Below, one piece after another: positions 17,842 to 26,764 of a stretch of DNA of 64,000 bases; the first letter of the stretch is position 1, and each line of letters begins with the position of its first letter. The position numbers and the translations under genes were made by a program. This DNA is from Bacillus sp. EB600. Lineage in GTDB: Bacteria; Bacillota; Bacilli; Bacillales; Cytobacillaceae. The stretch is taken from contig NZ_JAEVLT010000017.1 of NCBI RefSeq assembly GCF_024494385.1, positions 1 through 64,000 of the forward strand, in the 5' to 3' direction. The notes under the pieces are model-generated. The model had not been told where the DNA came from and ran no database searches. It worked only from the letters and a program-made list of their open reading frames with translations.

Positions 17842-17976
17842 ATGTACAATTATACAATATACGTTACATTCAAGGGGAAAATTTATCAAACCAATGTAAT
17901 AGCTAACAAACAACAATCAGAAGAAGAGGTTTACCAAATAGCACAAGAACAAGTTGTAAAACAATGGGCAAATTAA
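17842..17976 (+). CDS. small BA3454-like peptide
   Basis: 44 codons beginning MYNYTIYVTFKGKIYQTNV and ending VKQWAN. ATG follows a strong AAAGGAAGGAG site, and TATAAT near 17802-17808 gives a promoter. The pattern (Y-T-V-x-F-x-GKxYQTNVIANK, then EEE and QVVKQW) resembles the BA3454 family of small stress-response proteins of Bacillus. Two beta strands and a helix are likely. It is monocistronic. The family name is from memory of its motif and was not checked; the gene itself is well supported. Confidence 0.7.
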   Translation: MYNYTIYVTFKGKIYQTNVIANKQQSEEEVYQIAQEQVVKQWAN

Positions 17977-18129
17977 GCAACAACTTGTGTTATTTCGTTC
18001 TCTTCTTTTCCTCTAAACCTGGAAGACTTTTCTGATGTTATTAAAATCTTAAAAAATCAAAATCCTTCTACAAAATCGTATTATAATGTTCATAAACATA
18101 TTAGAGAAACAGCTCCATTTCACTAACTT

Positions 18130-18303
18130 TCATAAGTAAAGCCCATTTTTGTACATATGTTCTCCATCCTTAAATGCGTTTAACCAAATTCTTGCAGCGC
18201 CCCTTTTTTCACTTTCGTCTATGCGATTTCTTGCCAATCCGTATCCAAGATACTCAGGCTTCAATACCTTGGAGATTTCCCAAATAAGACCGTTAATTAA
18301 AAC
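18130..18303 (-). pseudogene. relic coding segment
   Basis: About 57 open codons on the minus strand reading EVLINGLIWEISKVLKPEYL and then YGLARNRIDESEKR and FKDGEHMYKNGLYL before a TGA. Composition is protein-like throughout, yet there is no ATG, GTG or TTG in place and a TAG lies just upstream. Probably the C-terminal end of a deleted gene. Family not recognised. Confidence 0.4.
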
Positions 18304-18415
18304 TTCCTTCTACTGAAGAACTGTTTATTGGATTGTTTTGGTTTGAAGAGGCAAAAGCATACCAGGTTTGATATTGGATAGAATAGGTGTGAAAACTAGA
18401 TGATGAGGTGTTGTT

Positions 18416-19109
18416 ATGGAACATAAAGTTCTGCCCAGGAATGAATGGATCGAAGCGAGGAAAGAACTGCTTCAGAAAGAAAAGGAATTCAACGAAGTTG
18501 CGGGATGAACTCACGCAGAAGAGACGAGATTTGCCGTGGGAAGCTGTCAGCAAGTCTTACACATTTGACGGTCCCAACGGTAAGGTACCACTATCAGACT
18601 TATTTGCTGGAAGAAGTCAGCTGATTGTGTATCATTTCATGTTCGATCCTAGTTGGGATCAGGGCTGCAAACATTGTTCTTTTTGGGCAGATCACTACAG
18701 TGGGATGATACCGCACTTACTTCACCGTGATGTCTCTTTTGTCTGTATTTCTCGTGCACCCTTAGAAAAGCTGGAAGCATTCAAAAAACGAATGGGTTGG
18801 ACATTTCCTTCGTATTCATCAGGACATACAGATTTTAATTATGATTATCAGGCATCTTTCACAGAAGATGAAGTAGAGAAAAAGCAAGCATTTTACAACT
18901 ATACACTCCAGAATCCTATGAGTTCTGACAGGGAGGGCGTGAGCGTTTTTTACAAAGATGAAGAAGGAAATATATTTCATACATACTCGACTTACGCTCG
19001 TGGCATTGACATGATGAATATCACATACCAATTTCTCGATTTAGTGCCAAAAGGTCGACGGGACGATCGTGGACTGCGGCATCATGATCAATATGTTCCA
19101 AAAGTATAA
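18416..19109 (+). pseudogene. DUF899 thioredoxin-like protein with frameshift
   Basis: The ATG at 18416, after GAGGTG, opens a frame MEHKVLPRNEWIEARKELL that matches the usual DUF899 N-terminus but hits TGA near 18507. The other frame then continues RDELTQKRRDLPWEAV and the thioredoxin-like core: FDGPNGKVPLSDLF, a YHFMFDP strand, and CKHCSFWADH, a CxxC-like motif, to the end at 19109. One extra base near 18500 separates the two. The full product would be about 230 residues, normal for DUF899 (predicted dithiol-disulfide isomerase). Either a pseudogene or a sequencing error. Confidence 0.8.
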
Positions 19110-19235
19110 AATCAGGCGGAGAGTACCTCGCTCTTTTCGTTAAAAGATATTTTTAGTGTTGAACTAAACTGAACTCTTAGCTCAAAAAAAGGGACCGCAA
19201 CATCCCCATTTCAAGTGAGATAAAATTTACCCTAC

Positions 19236-19709
19236 TCATTTTCGGGGTTTCTTTTCATACCAAGGAGTTGTAGGTCTTGTAGCAGGATACCCATTTTGCT
19301 CCCGATATTGTTTCCTCTCATCTGTAAAATACCACCAGCTCTTATCTCTATCAGGATAATTGGCGTGATATACTATACAACGTAAAGAATCTTCCACACA
19401 AGGGTCTTCCCAATATCCGAATAGTTCTTCCAATTTATCAGTTAGATTAGCACCGTCTTCATTCTTAATCTCTTCAAGAGAATAAAATCCCAATTCAGTT
19501 ACCCATTGAGCCAACTTTGGTCCAATAGAAGGTATAGATTGAAATTGGCCCACAGCACGAAGATACTTGGCACGTTCAAAAGAAGATTTTAGACACTTGG
19601 ATAATGAAGAGACATCCATATCGGCAATCTCACATAATTTTACTTTACATCTTCTTAAATTTAATTTTTCTTCGGCAGTTAAAGGTAGTTTTGGAGAAGA
19701 CTTTTTCAT
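19236..19709 (-). CDS. helix-hairpin-helix protein, Cdd1/pathogenicity-locus type
   Basis: 157 residues. A helix-hairpin-helix-like motif with FQSIPSIGPKLAQWVTELGF sits around residues 57-77, followed by a segment with EELFGYWEDPCVEDSLRC and VYHANY. This matches the Cdd1 (pathogenicity locus) family, small DNA-binding-like proteins of unknown biological role. The N-terminus is Lys-rich. Start ATG at 19709 is the first in frame. It is single, flanked by intergenic DNA. Binding to DNA is likely from the motif; the role is unknown. Confidence 0.8.
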   Translation of the reverse strand: MKKSSPKLPLTAEEKLNLRRCKVKLCEIADMDVSSLSKCLKSSFERAKYLRAVGQFQSIPSIGPKLAQWVTELGFYSLEEIKNEDGANLTDKLEELFGYWEDPCVEDSLRCIVYHANYPDRDKSWWYFTDERKQYREQNGYPATRPTTPWYEKKPRK

Positions 19710-20280
19710 TTAATACACCCTATTTTCCATACAGTCGTTTTAAATATATTTAGGCAATGATTCTATTTGTATAATATAATATTTTGATGGTTTTATTCAA
19801 CAAAAGGGGGCATATATACAGTAACAACTGCAAATCCTTGGAATAGTGCACCTTTTATCTTTGTATCCATAGATAAGCGTTTAAGGACTTGACCTGGACC
19901 CTCTGTGGGTATGATTTGTCTTGAAAGGCTGAAGCAGTTGTTCATCAGGCAAACGAGGCGATCATTCCAACCTCTCCAAGTAAAGTCCTAACTGTGTTCG
20001 GCATATAAAAATGCTGTTTATAGCAGTATGTTTTATGAATGCAAAAAGAGCCAAAATATACAAAAAGTGCATAAAAACCTACATATTTCGGGCTCTTTAA
20101 TTTTTCTCCTTATTGTATTAAAGCTACCCAATTGTTTAAGTGAAATTCTTCGAAATGTTTCTATGAAGATAAAATTGAACGCCTTCCATTTTTTGCAATA
20201 GCATTTTGCATTTGTTTATATATTTTTCTTTTCACCATTGTTTGTGATTTCCACAGAGTTCAGGCAATTAGTTAACTGGT
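19710..20280. other. intergenic region with a hairpin
   Basis: No gene seen. A hairpin at about 20046-20105 (AGAGCCAAAATAT with ATATTTCGGGCTCTTT) may terminate transcripts reading rightward. A short run near 19815-19880 reading ANPWNSAPFIFVSIDKRL may be a relic, with no start. Confidence 0.3.
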
Positions 20281-21792
20281 TCACTGTGGCTCTGGTACTT
20301 TTCTTAAAACTCTCCTTTGATTAGCTACTTCTCCCTCTTTGCTAGGCTTTCCTGTTCGAATAAAGAAAGACAATATAAAAGCTAAAATAGTTAGATAGGT
20401 TGCAACCATAAAAGCATCATTAATTCCCATAACCGTTCCTTGCTTAACAATCATTGCCATATGAACTTTATCCGTTGGAGAAATATGGTATTGGCTCATC
20501 ATTGTTTCTATATGTTTTTTCCCTTGATTGGTCATGATGGAGACAAAGAACGCCAATCCAACAGCCCCTGCAACCATTCTTAATGTGTTAATCATAGCAG
20601 TACCATATTTATTTAAACTAAGTCCCAAGTCATTAAGACCCGCTGTAAAGATTGGCATCATCAAAAGAGAAATACCAAACATCCTGACAGTATAAACCCA
20701 TAAAACATAAGAAAAGGCTGTATTAGTTTGTAGCCTTGTCAGAGCATAGGTGGTAAGAATCGTAATAGCTAAGCCGATAATTGCTAACCACCTTGCTCCA
20801 TATCGATCAAAGAGCTTTCCAGTGATTGGCGACATAATCCCCATCACCACTCCACCAGGCAAGAGCATGAAGCCTGCTTGCAGAGGGCTGAAGCCATGAA
20901 CATTTTGCATATAGATCGGCATTAAAATCATTCCCGAGAACATGGCCATCGTAACAATAACGTTAATGATGGTCGTTAACGTAAACAACCTGTACTTGAA
21001 AATCCTAAATTCTAAAATAGGTTGACCTACAGTAAGCTGCCTCCATACAAACAAGATCAGACTTCCCCCACTGATAATAAACAAGGTAACGATCTCTGGA
21101 TCACCCCACCCCTTTGATCCTGCTGTCGAAAAGGCATAAAGTAAACCGCCAAATCCAAACGTTGATAAAATAACACCAAGGACATCAAGTTTTGGGCGAC
21201 TGGTCTCTGTCACATTTTTCACAAAGAAAATGGCCATAAAAAAGTCAATAAAAGCAATTGGCGCAATAACATAAAACATTACATGCCAGGAATATGTTTG
21301 GATAATCCAGCCGGCCCATGTCGGTCCTATAGCTGGTGCAAAGTTCAAAGCAATTCCAAAGATTCCCATAGCAAACCCTCGCCGCTCTATTGGGAAGATC
21401 GTAAAAATAACATTTATAATTAATGGAAAAAGAATTCCTGCACCAATAGCTTGTACGACCCTTCCAACTAAGATAACTGTGAAGGCAGGTGCCACCGCAC
21501 AAATAACGGTTCCAACCGCGAAGATTCCCATTGAAAACAAAAATAATTGTCTAGTTGTAAATCTTTGCATTAAAAAAGCAGTGATAGGGATGACAATACC
21601 ATTTGTTAACAAGAAAATGGTACTTAACCAGTTGGCAGTATCTGCTGAAACTTTAAAAGAACTCATAATTGGAGGCAGCGCCACATTAATAACGGTTTGA
21701 TTCAAAAATGCTATAAAGCCCCCAGCCAGCATAACTGCAAAAATTGGTATTATTCGAAGTGGCTGCGTTGATTTTTTTTCTGCGGTTGACAA
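20281..21792 (-). CDS. DHA2 family MFS multidrug exporter
   Basis: 503 residues, about 14 helices. Helix 1 reads FIAFLNQTVINVALPPIM, with FLMQRFTTRQLF in the loop 2-3 position and GIALNFAPAIGPTWAGW as antiporter motif C in helix 5. This is the EmrB/LmrB/MdtP group of proton-driven exporters. The ATG is the first in frame; no strong ribosome site is obvious. It stands alone, with no TetR or MarR regulator beside it. It is a second DHA2 exporter in 6 kb, but the two differ too much to be a recent duplicate. Substrate unknown. Confidence 0.9.
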   Translation of the reverse strand: MSTAEKKSTQPLRIIPIFAVMLAGGFIAFLNQTVINVALPPIMSSFKVSADTANWLSTIFLLTNGIVIPITAFLMQRFTTRQLFLFSMGIFAVGTVICAVAPAFTVILVGRVVQAIGAGILFPLIINVIFTIFPIERRGFAMGIFGIALNFAPAIGPTWAGWIIQTYSWHVMFYVIAPIAFIDFFMAIFFVKNVTETSRPKLDVLGVILSTFGFGGLLYAFSTAGSKGWGDPEIVTLFIISGGSLILFVWRQLTVGQPILEFRIFKYRLFTLTTIINVIVTMAMFSGMILMPIYMQNVHGFSPLQAGFMLLPGGVVMGIMSPITGKLFDRYGARWLAIIGLAITILTTYALTRLQTNTAFSYVLWVYTVRMFGISLLMMPIFTAGLNDLGLSLNKYGTAMINTLRMVAGAVGLAFFVSIMTNQGKKHIETMMSQYHISPTDKVHMAMIVKQGTVMGINDAFMVATYLTILAFILSFFIRTGKPSKEGEVANQRRVLRKVPEPQ

Positions 21793-21989
21793 GTAAATTC
21801 CCCCATATGTACTTTTTATTATTAATTTTTGGTGAAGTTATTAAATAAACTGAAAGTCAAAGTTATTTTTTGCTTTGTAATTGAATAAGAAGGAACACTT
21901 ATATATGAAGTATTTTTGCTTTTACTGTAGTAAATCCCAATGTTTACTATTATATAGTGTGTCAATTTGTTGTCAAAGAGTTTGACCTA

Positions 21990-22283
21990 AAACTCTTGAT
22001 ATGTAGGACGAATAATCACTTCATTAATTGCTACATCAGATGGTTGTTCAAATGTAACAATGCATTACCCCTAGCTGGCTTTATGTATTTTATATTTAAA
22101 TCGACTGTTACTGTACTTTAATTAGAATCTAGTGTGGAAAGAACATCATTTCCACTTTAAGTATCAATGAGTGTTGCAAGCACTCCTCCGTGAACAGAAT
22201 CTGAAGCATTTAACATTAGCAGTACCATTGCTTGAGGATAACACTTCAAGATGAATATACTTCCAAAATGGATTATCTTTCAT
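21990..22283 (-). pseudogene. decayed PaaI-type hotdog thioesterase
   Basis: An ATG at 22283 with AAGGAG upstream opens MKDNPFWKYIHLEVLSSS. After a frameshift the DNA reads DSVHGGVLATLIDT, the conserved hotdog thioesterase motif, then, past stops, STVTVDLNIKYIKPARGN, the strand that ends the PaaI fold. At least two stops and one frameshift interrupt about 90 codons. The order and motif spacing match the PaaI family, so the identity is good, and the gene is clearly dead. Confidence 0.75.
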
Positions 22284-22312
22284 TCAAAAACACTCCTTTG
22301 TTATATTAATGT

Positions 22313-22353
22313 ATAAAAAAGCCCCGTCTCTATAAAAAACCTAGAGACGAGGC
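22313..22353 (-). terminator. terminator of the glycosyltransferase gene
   Basis: GCCTCGTCTCT pairs with AGAGACGGGGC on the minus strand and is followed by TTTTTT. It lies about 130 bases past the stop of the gene at 22481. Confidence 0.85.
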
Positions 22354-22480
22354 ATTGCTCGCGTTTTATTCCTTATTGTGTTAGAGCACCTGTTCGTTTA
22401 AGTGTATAACTTCACAATATTTTATACCACCAAGAAAAAGCTACCAATAATGGCAGATGAGTGATATTTATATTTATAAA

Positions 22481-23665
22481 TCATATTTGACTTTTAAATT
22501 CGAAAATCTCATCAACAGCTTGGTGATACCCACCCGGTTTTTGAAAGGATTCTCTAATATTTGCAACAGCTTTTGGGAAAGATGGATGGTTTAACACATG
22601 ATCTGCGGCTTCACGCAGTTGGTTTGCCGTCAAGCTTTGCATTTCTAATTGAATACCCGCTCCGATATTGGCAACTTGCCCGGCAATGATCGGCTGATCC
22701 GCGCTTTGGGGGATTACAATTAACGGAACCCCGTAATAGAGACCTTCATGGGTACTGTTCATTCCACCATGTGTGATAAATAATTTCGTGTATTTCAGCA
22801 CCTCCGTTTGTGGAACATAATTTTTTACAATGAAGTTTTGAGGGATCTCTCCTAATTCAAGTAGTGGGGTTTGTTTCCCGATCGACATGACAACCGTATG
22901 ATTGGTATTTTCAAATGCCTCAAAACAAAGCTTATAAAAATCAATAGCACGGTTAAAAACTGTCCCGAGTGAAATGTAAATGGGACTTTTTCCTTTTATA
23001 GCAGCAAGGTCAAAGTTATCCTGAATGAATCGTGAAGAGATGGATGGACCTACAAATTTGTAAGTTTGGTCGAATGCTTCTCCAAAAGGTTGAAACTCCC
23101 TAGTTGTATAGACGATTGTAAGTGGTGCAGGATTACAAAAAACTTCGTATGGAGAATGGATTTCTACCCCATATTTTTCCTTCACCATTTTCGTCAGACT
23201 TTGATATTCATCGTATATTTCTGTAGGAATGTTTTTCGAAAGCTGTTCAAGCATGTTATCGAATCCTGCTCTTGTCTGCGCAAAAGAAGTACAAGAATTG
23301 ATTGCGGGAAGCTTTAGGATTTGGGCAAGTAAACGTCCGCAGCCAAACATGGAATCGTGGATGATATAATCAAAATGTTCTCCTTCGATTTGCTCAAGAA
23401 CGCTAGGTATCATGACATCTGCCGTACGCAAAAGACCGTTGATTCTTTCGAGTAAATAATTTCTTCCACCTGAGATAAAGGCTTTTATAAATTTTTTACC
23501 ATCAAATGTTAGTACAGTAGCTCCCGTTTTCTCGATACGTTCTCGAAAAGCTTCTATCGTAAAGTACACTACCTCTTCTCCACGCGAAATAAGCTCTTGC
23601 ACAACTCCAATGGTTGGATTTACATGTCCTTCTGATCCACCATTAATAAATAAAACACGTGCCAT
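22481..23665 (-). CDS. macrolide-type UDP-glycosyltransferase (MGT family)
   Basis: 394 residues from the ATG at 23665, eight bases after AAGGAG. The GT-B fold is clear: GGSEGHVNPTIGVV at the N-terminus and, near residue 290, THGGMNSTHEGLYYGVPLIV followed by QSADQPIIAGQV, the UDP-sugar-binding signature. Bacillus relatives (YjiC, YojK, YdhE) glucosylate flavonoids, macrolides and other small hydrophobic acceptors. Cytosolic. It is monocistronic with its own terminator. The acceptor cannot be deduced. An antibiotic-inactivating or detoxifying role fits the nearby DHA2 exporters but is inference. Confidence 0.92.
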   Translation of the reverse strand: MARVLFINGGSEGHVNPTIGVVQELISRGEEVVYFTIEAFRERIEKTGATVLTFDGKKFIKAFISGGRNYLLERINGLLRTADVMIPSVLEQIEGEHFDYIIHDSMFGCGRLLAQILKLPAINSCTSFAQTRAGFDNMLEQLSKNIPTEIYDEYQSLTKMVKEKYGVEIHSPYEVFCNPAPLTIVYTTREFQPFGEAFDQTYKFVGPSISSRFIQDNFDLAAIKGKSPIYISLGTVFNRAIDFYKLCFEAFENTNHTVVMSIGKQTPLLELGEIPQNFIVKNYVPQTEVLKYTKLFITHGGMNSTHEGLYYGVPLIVIPQSADQPIIAGQVANIGAGIQLEMQSLTANQLREAADHVLNHPSFPKAVANIRESFQKPGGYHQAVDEIFEFKSQI

Positions 23666-23865
23666 TTCTACCACTCCTTAGGTAAATTATTCTGTAAATT
23701 GTGTTAGTGTAAGGGTCATTGTTCCAGTAGTTTTCTTATACTCTACGGATCACCTTTTTTGTTTTTTTCCATTTTAAATAATTTAACCTAAGTGTTACCT
23801 GTGATCCAAAAAGGTGTTCAAATAAACGTAAAGGAAGGGAATATCTTAAAGTTTGATTATTTTCC

Positions 23866-24519
23866 TCATCGAATATTCTTGTGCGAGCCGTCGCAGTTGG
23901 GCTGCTTTTGAGATAGTCCACAAGTGCAATCATTTAATCCCTTCCCATCGAGAATTTGCTGCATATATTTTTCAACCCTTGACTCGCGAGTTTTGGATTG
24001 TTTGGGTGCAGAAAAATAAAGAAGGTATGCTCTTTGCCGTCCCGGCGTCAAGCTTTTAAAAGCAGTTTTCAAGGCAGGGGTTTCATCGAATTTATTTTGA
24101 AGTTCTTCAGGAATTATGTATTCTGTATTCTTTTTAGTATTTACTTTCAAACCGGCTTTTTCCACTTCAATGGCTTCATAAATATAATCTTTTAAAATGG
24201 TTTCCTTTTTAATTATTTCTTGAACGTTGGTGAACCGAATCTGGCGCGCTGCCTGTACATTCTCCGTTTGTTGGATTAGAATCCCATGGGCATCCTGTAA
24301 CAAGGCACCTTTGTGAAACAAAAGCGCACAATATTCTTTAAATCCATGTATTAAAACAATATTTTTTTTCTCAAACGTGTAACAAGGATGCATCCACTTA
24401 AATTCTTCGGTCAGCTCACAGTCAAGAACGATATTTCTCAACTTTTCATATTCTTCCTTCCAGTTTTTAGCTTTACTTAAAAATTCATCAACCTTAGGAT
24501 TCATTTTACTATTTGTCAT
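23866..24519 (-). CDS. YdeI family protein with CDGSH-like tail
   Basis: 217 residues from ATG 24519, nine bases after GAGGGG. The N-terminal DUF1801-like domain (KMNPKVDEFL, MHPCYTFEKKNIVLIHGFKEY) is followed by the YdeI/OmpD-associated C-terminal helices (YIIPEELQNKFDETPALKTAF, LTPGRQRAYL, SAPKQSKTRESRVEKY). The last 20 residues read NDCTCGLSQKQPNCDGSHK. This fits C-x-C-x2-S-x3-P-x-C-D-G-S-H, the [2Fe-2S] or zinc CDGSH signature. YdeI proteins have been linked to resistance to membrane-active peptides, with no known reaction. The metal-binding tail is seen in sequence; binding itself is inference. Confidence 0.85.
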   Translation of the reverse strand: MTNSKMNPKVDEFLSKAKNWKEEYEKLRNIVLDCELTEEFKWMHPCYTFEKKNIVLIHGFKEYCALLFHKGALLQDAHGILIQQTENVQAARQIRFTNVQEIIKKETILKDYIYEAIEVEKAGLKVNTKKNTEYIIPEELQNKFDETPALKTAFKSLTPGRQRAYLLYFSAPKQSKTRESRVEKYMQQILDGKGLNDCTCGLSQKQPNCDGSHKNIR

Positions 24520-24540
24520 CAAGGAATACCCCTCTTCAAT

Positions 24541-24640
24541 TTTCGATCAGCTGACAGTCAAGAATGATCATTCACAATTTCTTAAATTCTTTCTGTCACT
24601 ATTTGGTTTTACTTGAATATTCATCAACATTAAATCATTT
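24541..24640 (-). pseudogene. decayed duplicate of the start of the YdeI gene
   Basis: Between 24541 and 24640 the DNA follows, with many mismatches, the first 90 bases of the YdeI coding region at 24410-24505 (shared words include CAGTCAAGAA, TTTTACTT and ATTCATCAAC). It contains stops. It looks like an old partial tandem duplication. The remaining sequence to 24958 holds no gene I can see. Confidence 0.45.
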
Positions 24641-24958
24641 TCCACGACCCACTTGGCACTCCAATTTGTGTCCGACTCTCAATAGGACAATAATTGGTGG
24701 CGTGTCAAGCAGACCTGGCTTGGAAAGTTGCAGGGAGTTTATGCCGCTAATCTGCCACGATAGTCGAAGAAATCATCCATTTTAAATTCAATAGTCCAGT
24801 CAATAATTCCTCTAAAATATATTTTTTTCACAACGGATTCTTTACAATTTTTATTTTCAAATTTAGAAAAAAAAAGCTCCTACATCTCAATAGTAGAAAG
24901 CGACTGACATATATATACGCAAGGTTTTAGTAAAATACAAACTTTACAAAAGCATTCT

Positions 24959-25417
24959 TTATTTAAAAAAGCTTTTCACCCGTTTTATTTGTCCGATATG
25001 AGTATCAACATGTTCAATGGAATGTTCAAAGATTTCTTTAAAAGTGAGTGGACCAGCTTGATTATGTGTCCCAATTCGCAAATAATCCTGTTTAGTTAAG
25101 TTTTGAAGAATAGGCAGAAAACTTTCACGCATCGATTTGAACAATTGAAGATATAATTGATGATCAATCTGTTGGGAATTTAAACGTTTCGTCCATAAAT
25201 CCTGATCAAAGGCAGTCAAAACAGGATTGTCCTCGGATAAAATAGCTTTCATACGGTGGATATGTACTAGTTCCGCATCTGAAGCATGGATGATAATTTC
25301 CCTGATTGACCAGCTTTTTTCAGATGGTTTAAACAATAATTGCTCTTCTGTAAGTCCTTCAAGTTCTTTAAGGATCTTAGAGTATCCTTGTTTGTACTGT
25401 TCAATTAGATGTTCCAT
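24959..25417 (-). CDS. DinB family metal-binding protein
   Basis: 152 residues forming a four-helix bundle of the DinB/YfiT type. The metal ligands His44 (IIIHASD), His132 and His136 (EHSIEHVDTH) are all present. The opening LIEQYKQGYSKILKELEGL and the PSEKSWSIREIIIH motif are typical. Members include thiol-dependent bacillithiol transferases and uncharacterised proteins, so the reaction is unknown. ATG at 25417 follows AAGGGAGGGA. The upstream region carries a perfect 9-bp-armed palindrome next to TATAAT on the minus strand, so a repressor of its own is likely. Confidence 0.9.
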   Translation of the reverse strand: MEHLIEQYKQGYSKILKELEGLTEEQLLFKPSEKSWSIREIIIHASDAELVHIHRMKAILSEDNPVLTAFDQDLWTKRLNSQQIDHQLYLQLFKSMRESFLPILQNLTKQDYLRIGTHNQAGPLTFKEIFEHSIEHVDTHIGQIKRVKSFFK

Positions 25418-25448
25418 TCATAATCCCTCCCTTGTCAATTATTATATC

Positions 25449-25468
25449 ATAGTTAGTTGACTAACTAT
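25449..25468 (-). promoter_or_regulatory. operator-like palindrome upstream of dinB-type gene
   Basis: ATAGTTAGT (25449-25457) and ACTAACTAT (25460-25468) are perfect inverted arms with a 2-bp centre. On the minus strand TATAAT lies directly downstream, so a protein bound here would cover the -35 region. Confidence 0.6.
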
Positions 25469-25674
25469 TAGTCGAGTCGAATTGCAAACAATCCCATGAA
25501 ACCAACATTATAAGGGTGAAATTGATGACAGGCTTTACACAAGGAACCATGGAACCTGATGCGAAAAAGTACTTTTTAAGAGGAAAGGCTTTCTATTCAT
25601 AGGTACACTATAGAGAGCACTAAGTAGTAGTCTATTAAAGTTATTATAAAAAATTCAAATTAAACCTTTACATA

Positions 25675-25720
25675 AGAAAAACCATCTTATTTTTGTATTT
25701 TTACAAAAAGATGGTTTTTT
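25675..25720. terminator. bidirectional terminator
   Basis: AACCATCTT pairs with AAGATGGTT around an AT-rich loop, with A-run and T-run flanks. It follows the small gene ending at 25735 on the minus strand. Confidence 0.8.
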
Positions 25721-25734
25721 TAGAGATAAACTTA

Positions 25735-25872
25735 TTATTGATTTTGAATAGGTGTACAAACTGCATACAAACTTTCTCCTGAATTAGAAACATTGACTTT
25801 AACGACCTTATATCCATTTCCTACATTTTTAAAATCTTTGTCGTTACATATCGTTACTTTTTTATTATTCAT
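25735..25872 (-). CDS. small protein of 45 residues, unknown
   Basis: MNNKKVTICNDKDFKNVGNG opens and YAVCTPIQNQ closes this 45-codon frame. The ATG follows GGAAGGAAGAG with good spacing, and a terminator begins 15 bases after the stop, so it looks like a genuine short transcription unit. Two Cys residues (9 and 39) and alternating beta-prone stretches are visible. I do not recognise the family. Its shape (short, beta-rich, monocistronic) resembles other small Bacillus stress or spore proteins, but that is only a resemblance. Confidence 0.55.
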   Translation of the reverse strand: MNNKKVTICNDKDFKNVGNGYKVVKVNVSNSGESLYAVCTPIQNQ

Positions 25873-26128
25873 CACACGCTCTTCCTTCCAATCTTATTTC
25901 CCACACAGAAGCTAATATATGTTGAAAGGTAAAAAAGATGCTTGGTTTTTAATAAAATTATAAATATGAATAACCGCATCGGCGGATTATTGCTGCTAAA
26001 GAATTCATCAAAGTCATGAACAAAATAAATAAAACGCATTAATTTAAGTAATACCGTAAACCCTCATTAGGAATATGATTGCGGATAGAGGAAAACAATA
26101 AGCCAAAAATTAGATAAAGGGAGTTACC

Positions 26129-26446
26129 ATGGTAACAATTAAACCAATTAAATTAAATTCTTATAAAACAAACACTACCGAAAAGCTAACATCGGCAGAA
26201 ATGGGTAAGCTTTGGGCTATATATATGGGAAACAGCATGTCAAAATGTATTTTAAGCTACTTCCTTCAACACGTTGAGGATAACAATATTAAAACTTTAT
26301 TAGAAAATGCCTTGAAATTATGCGAAGAGTTCATGAAAACAATTAAAGACATTTTTGAAAAGGAAAACTTCCCTTTTCCAAAAGGGTTTAGTGAAGAGGA
26401 CATAAATATAAGTGTCCCTCGGTTATTCGAGAAAGAAAGCGTTTAA
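26129..26446 (+). CDS. DUF3231 protein, truncated
   Basis: 105 residues. LTSAEMGKLWAIYMGNSMSK, SYFLQHVEDNNIK and FPKGFSEEDINISVPRLFEK are strong DUF3231 features. Family members are usually about 330 residues with two ferritin-like four-helix repeats, and are found in spore formers. This gene stops after about half of the first repeat, just where a helix with YLHYLKY-like sequence would follow. The start has GGGAG upstream and the frame is clean, so the product may still be made, but it is a C-terminally truncated remnant. Function of the family is unknown. Confidence 0.75.
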   Translation: MVTIKPIKLNSYKTNTTEKLTSAEMGKLWAIYMGNSMSKCILSYFLQHVEDNNIKTLLENALKLCEEFMKTIKDIFEKENFPFPKGFSEEDINISVPRLFEKESV

Positions 26447-26764
26447 CTCGTGACAGATTGAAATTTTCCCACTGTCTCCCTTTGAAAGAACGGGCTATCA
26501 TACCCACATGAAACTGCTGATTTCAGGAGTTTCATTGATTCAACCTAGTAATTTATTGATGTTAATAAGCAAATGGAGAGAACCTTTGTACAAAGGAATG
26601 TCCCCTTATTTGATCTCGATCATGTTCAACTCCATTTTTCGGATGGTTAAGCGGAAAAAAGTTTGAAATTTTATCTATTTTTTCTAAATCATTTATTGAA
26701 CTATTCGAATTACAAGTAACAATTTAAATAGATAGGACTATTAGATCACTAAGGGGAGAGTTTT

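Noticed and set aside
24841-24910. CRISPR-like or repeat array
   Set aside because: I found no regularly spaced direct repeats anywhere that resemble a CRISPR array; this stretch is only AT-rich.
25524-25598. 24-codon open frame starting MTGFTQGTMEPDAKK
   Set aside because: Too short, no good ribosome binding site, and nothing recognisable; possible relic only.
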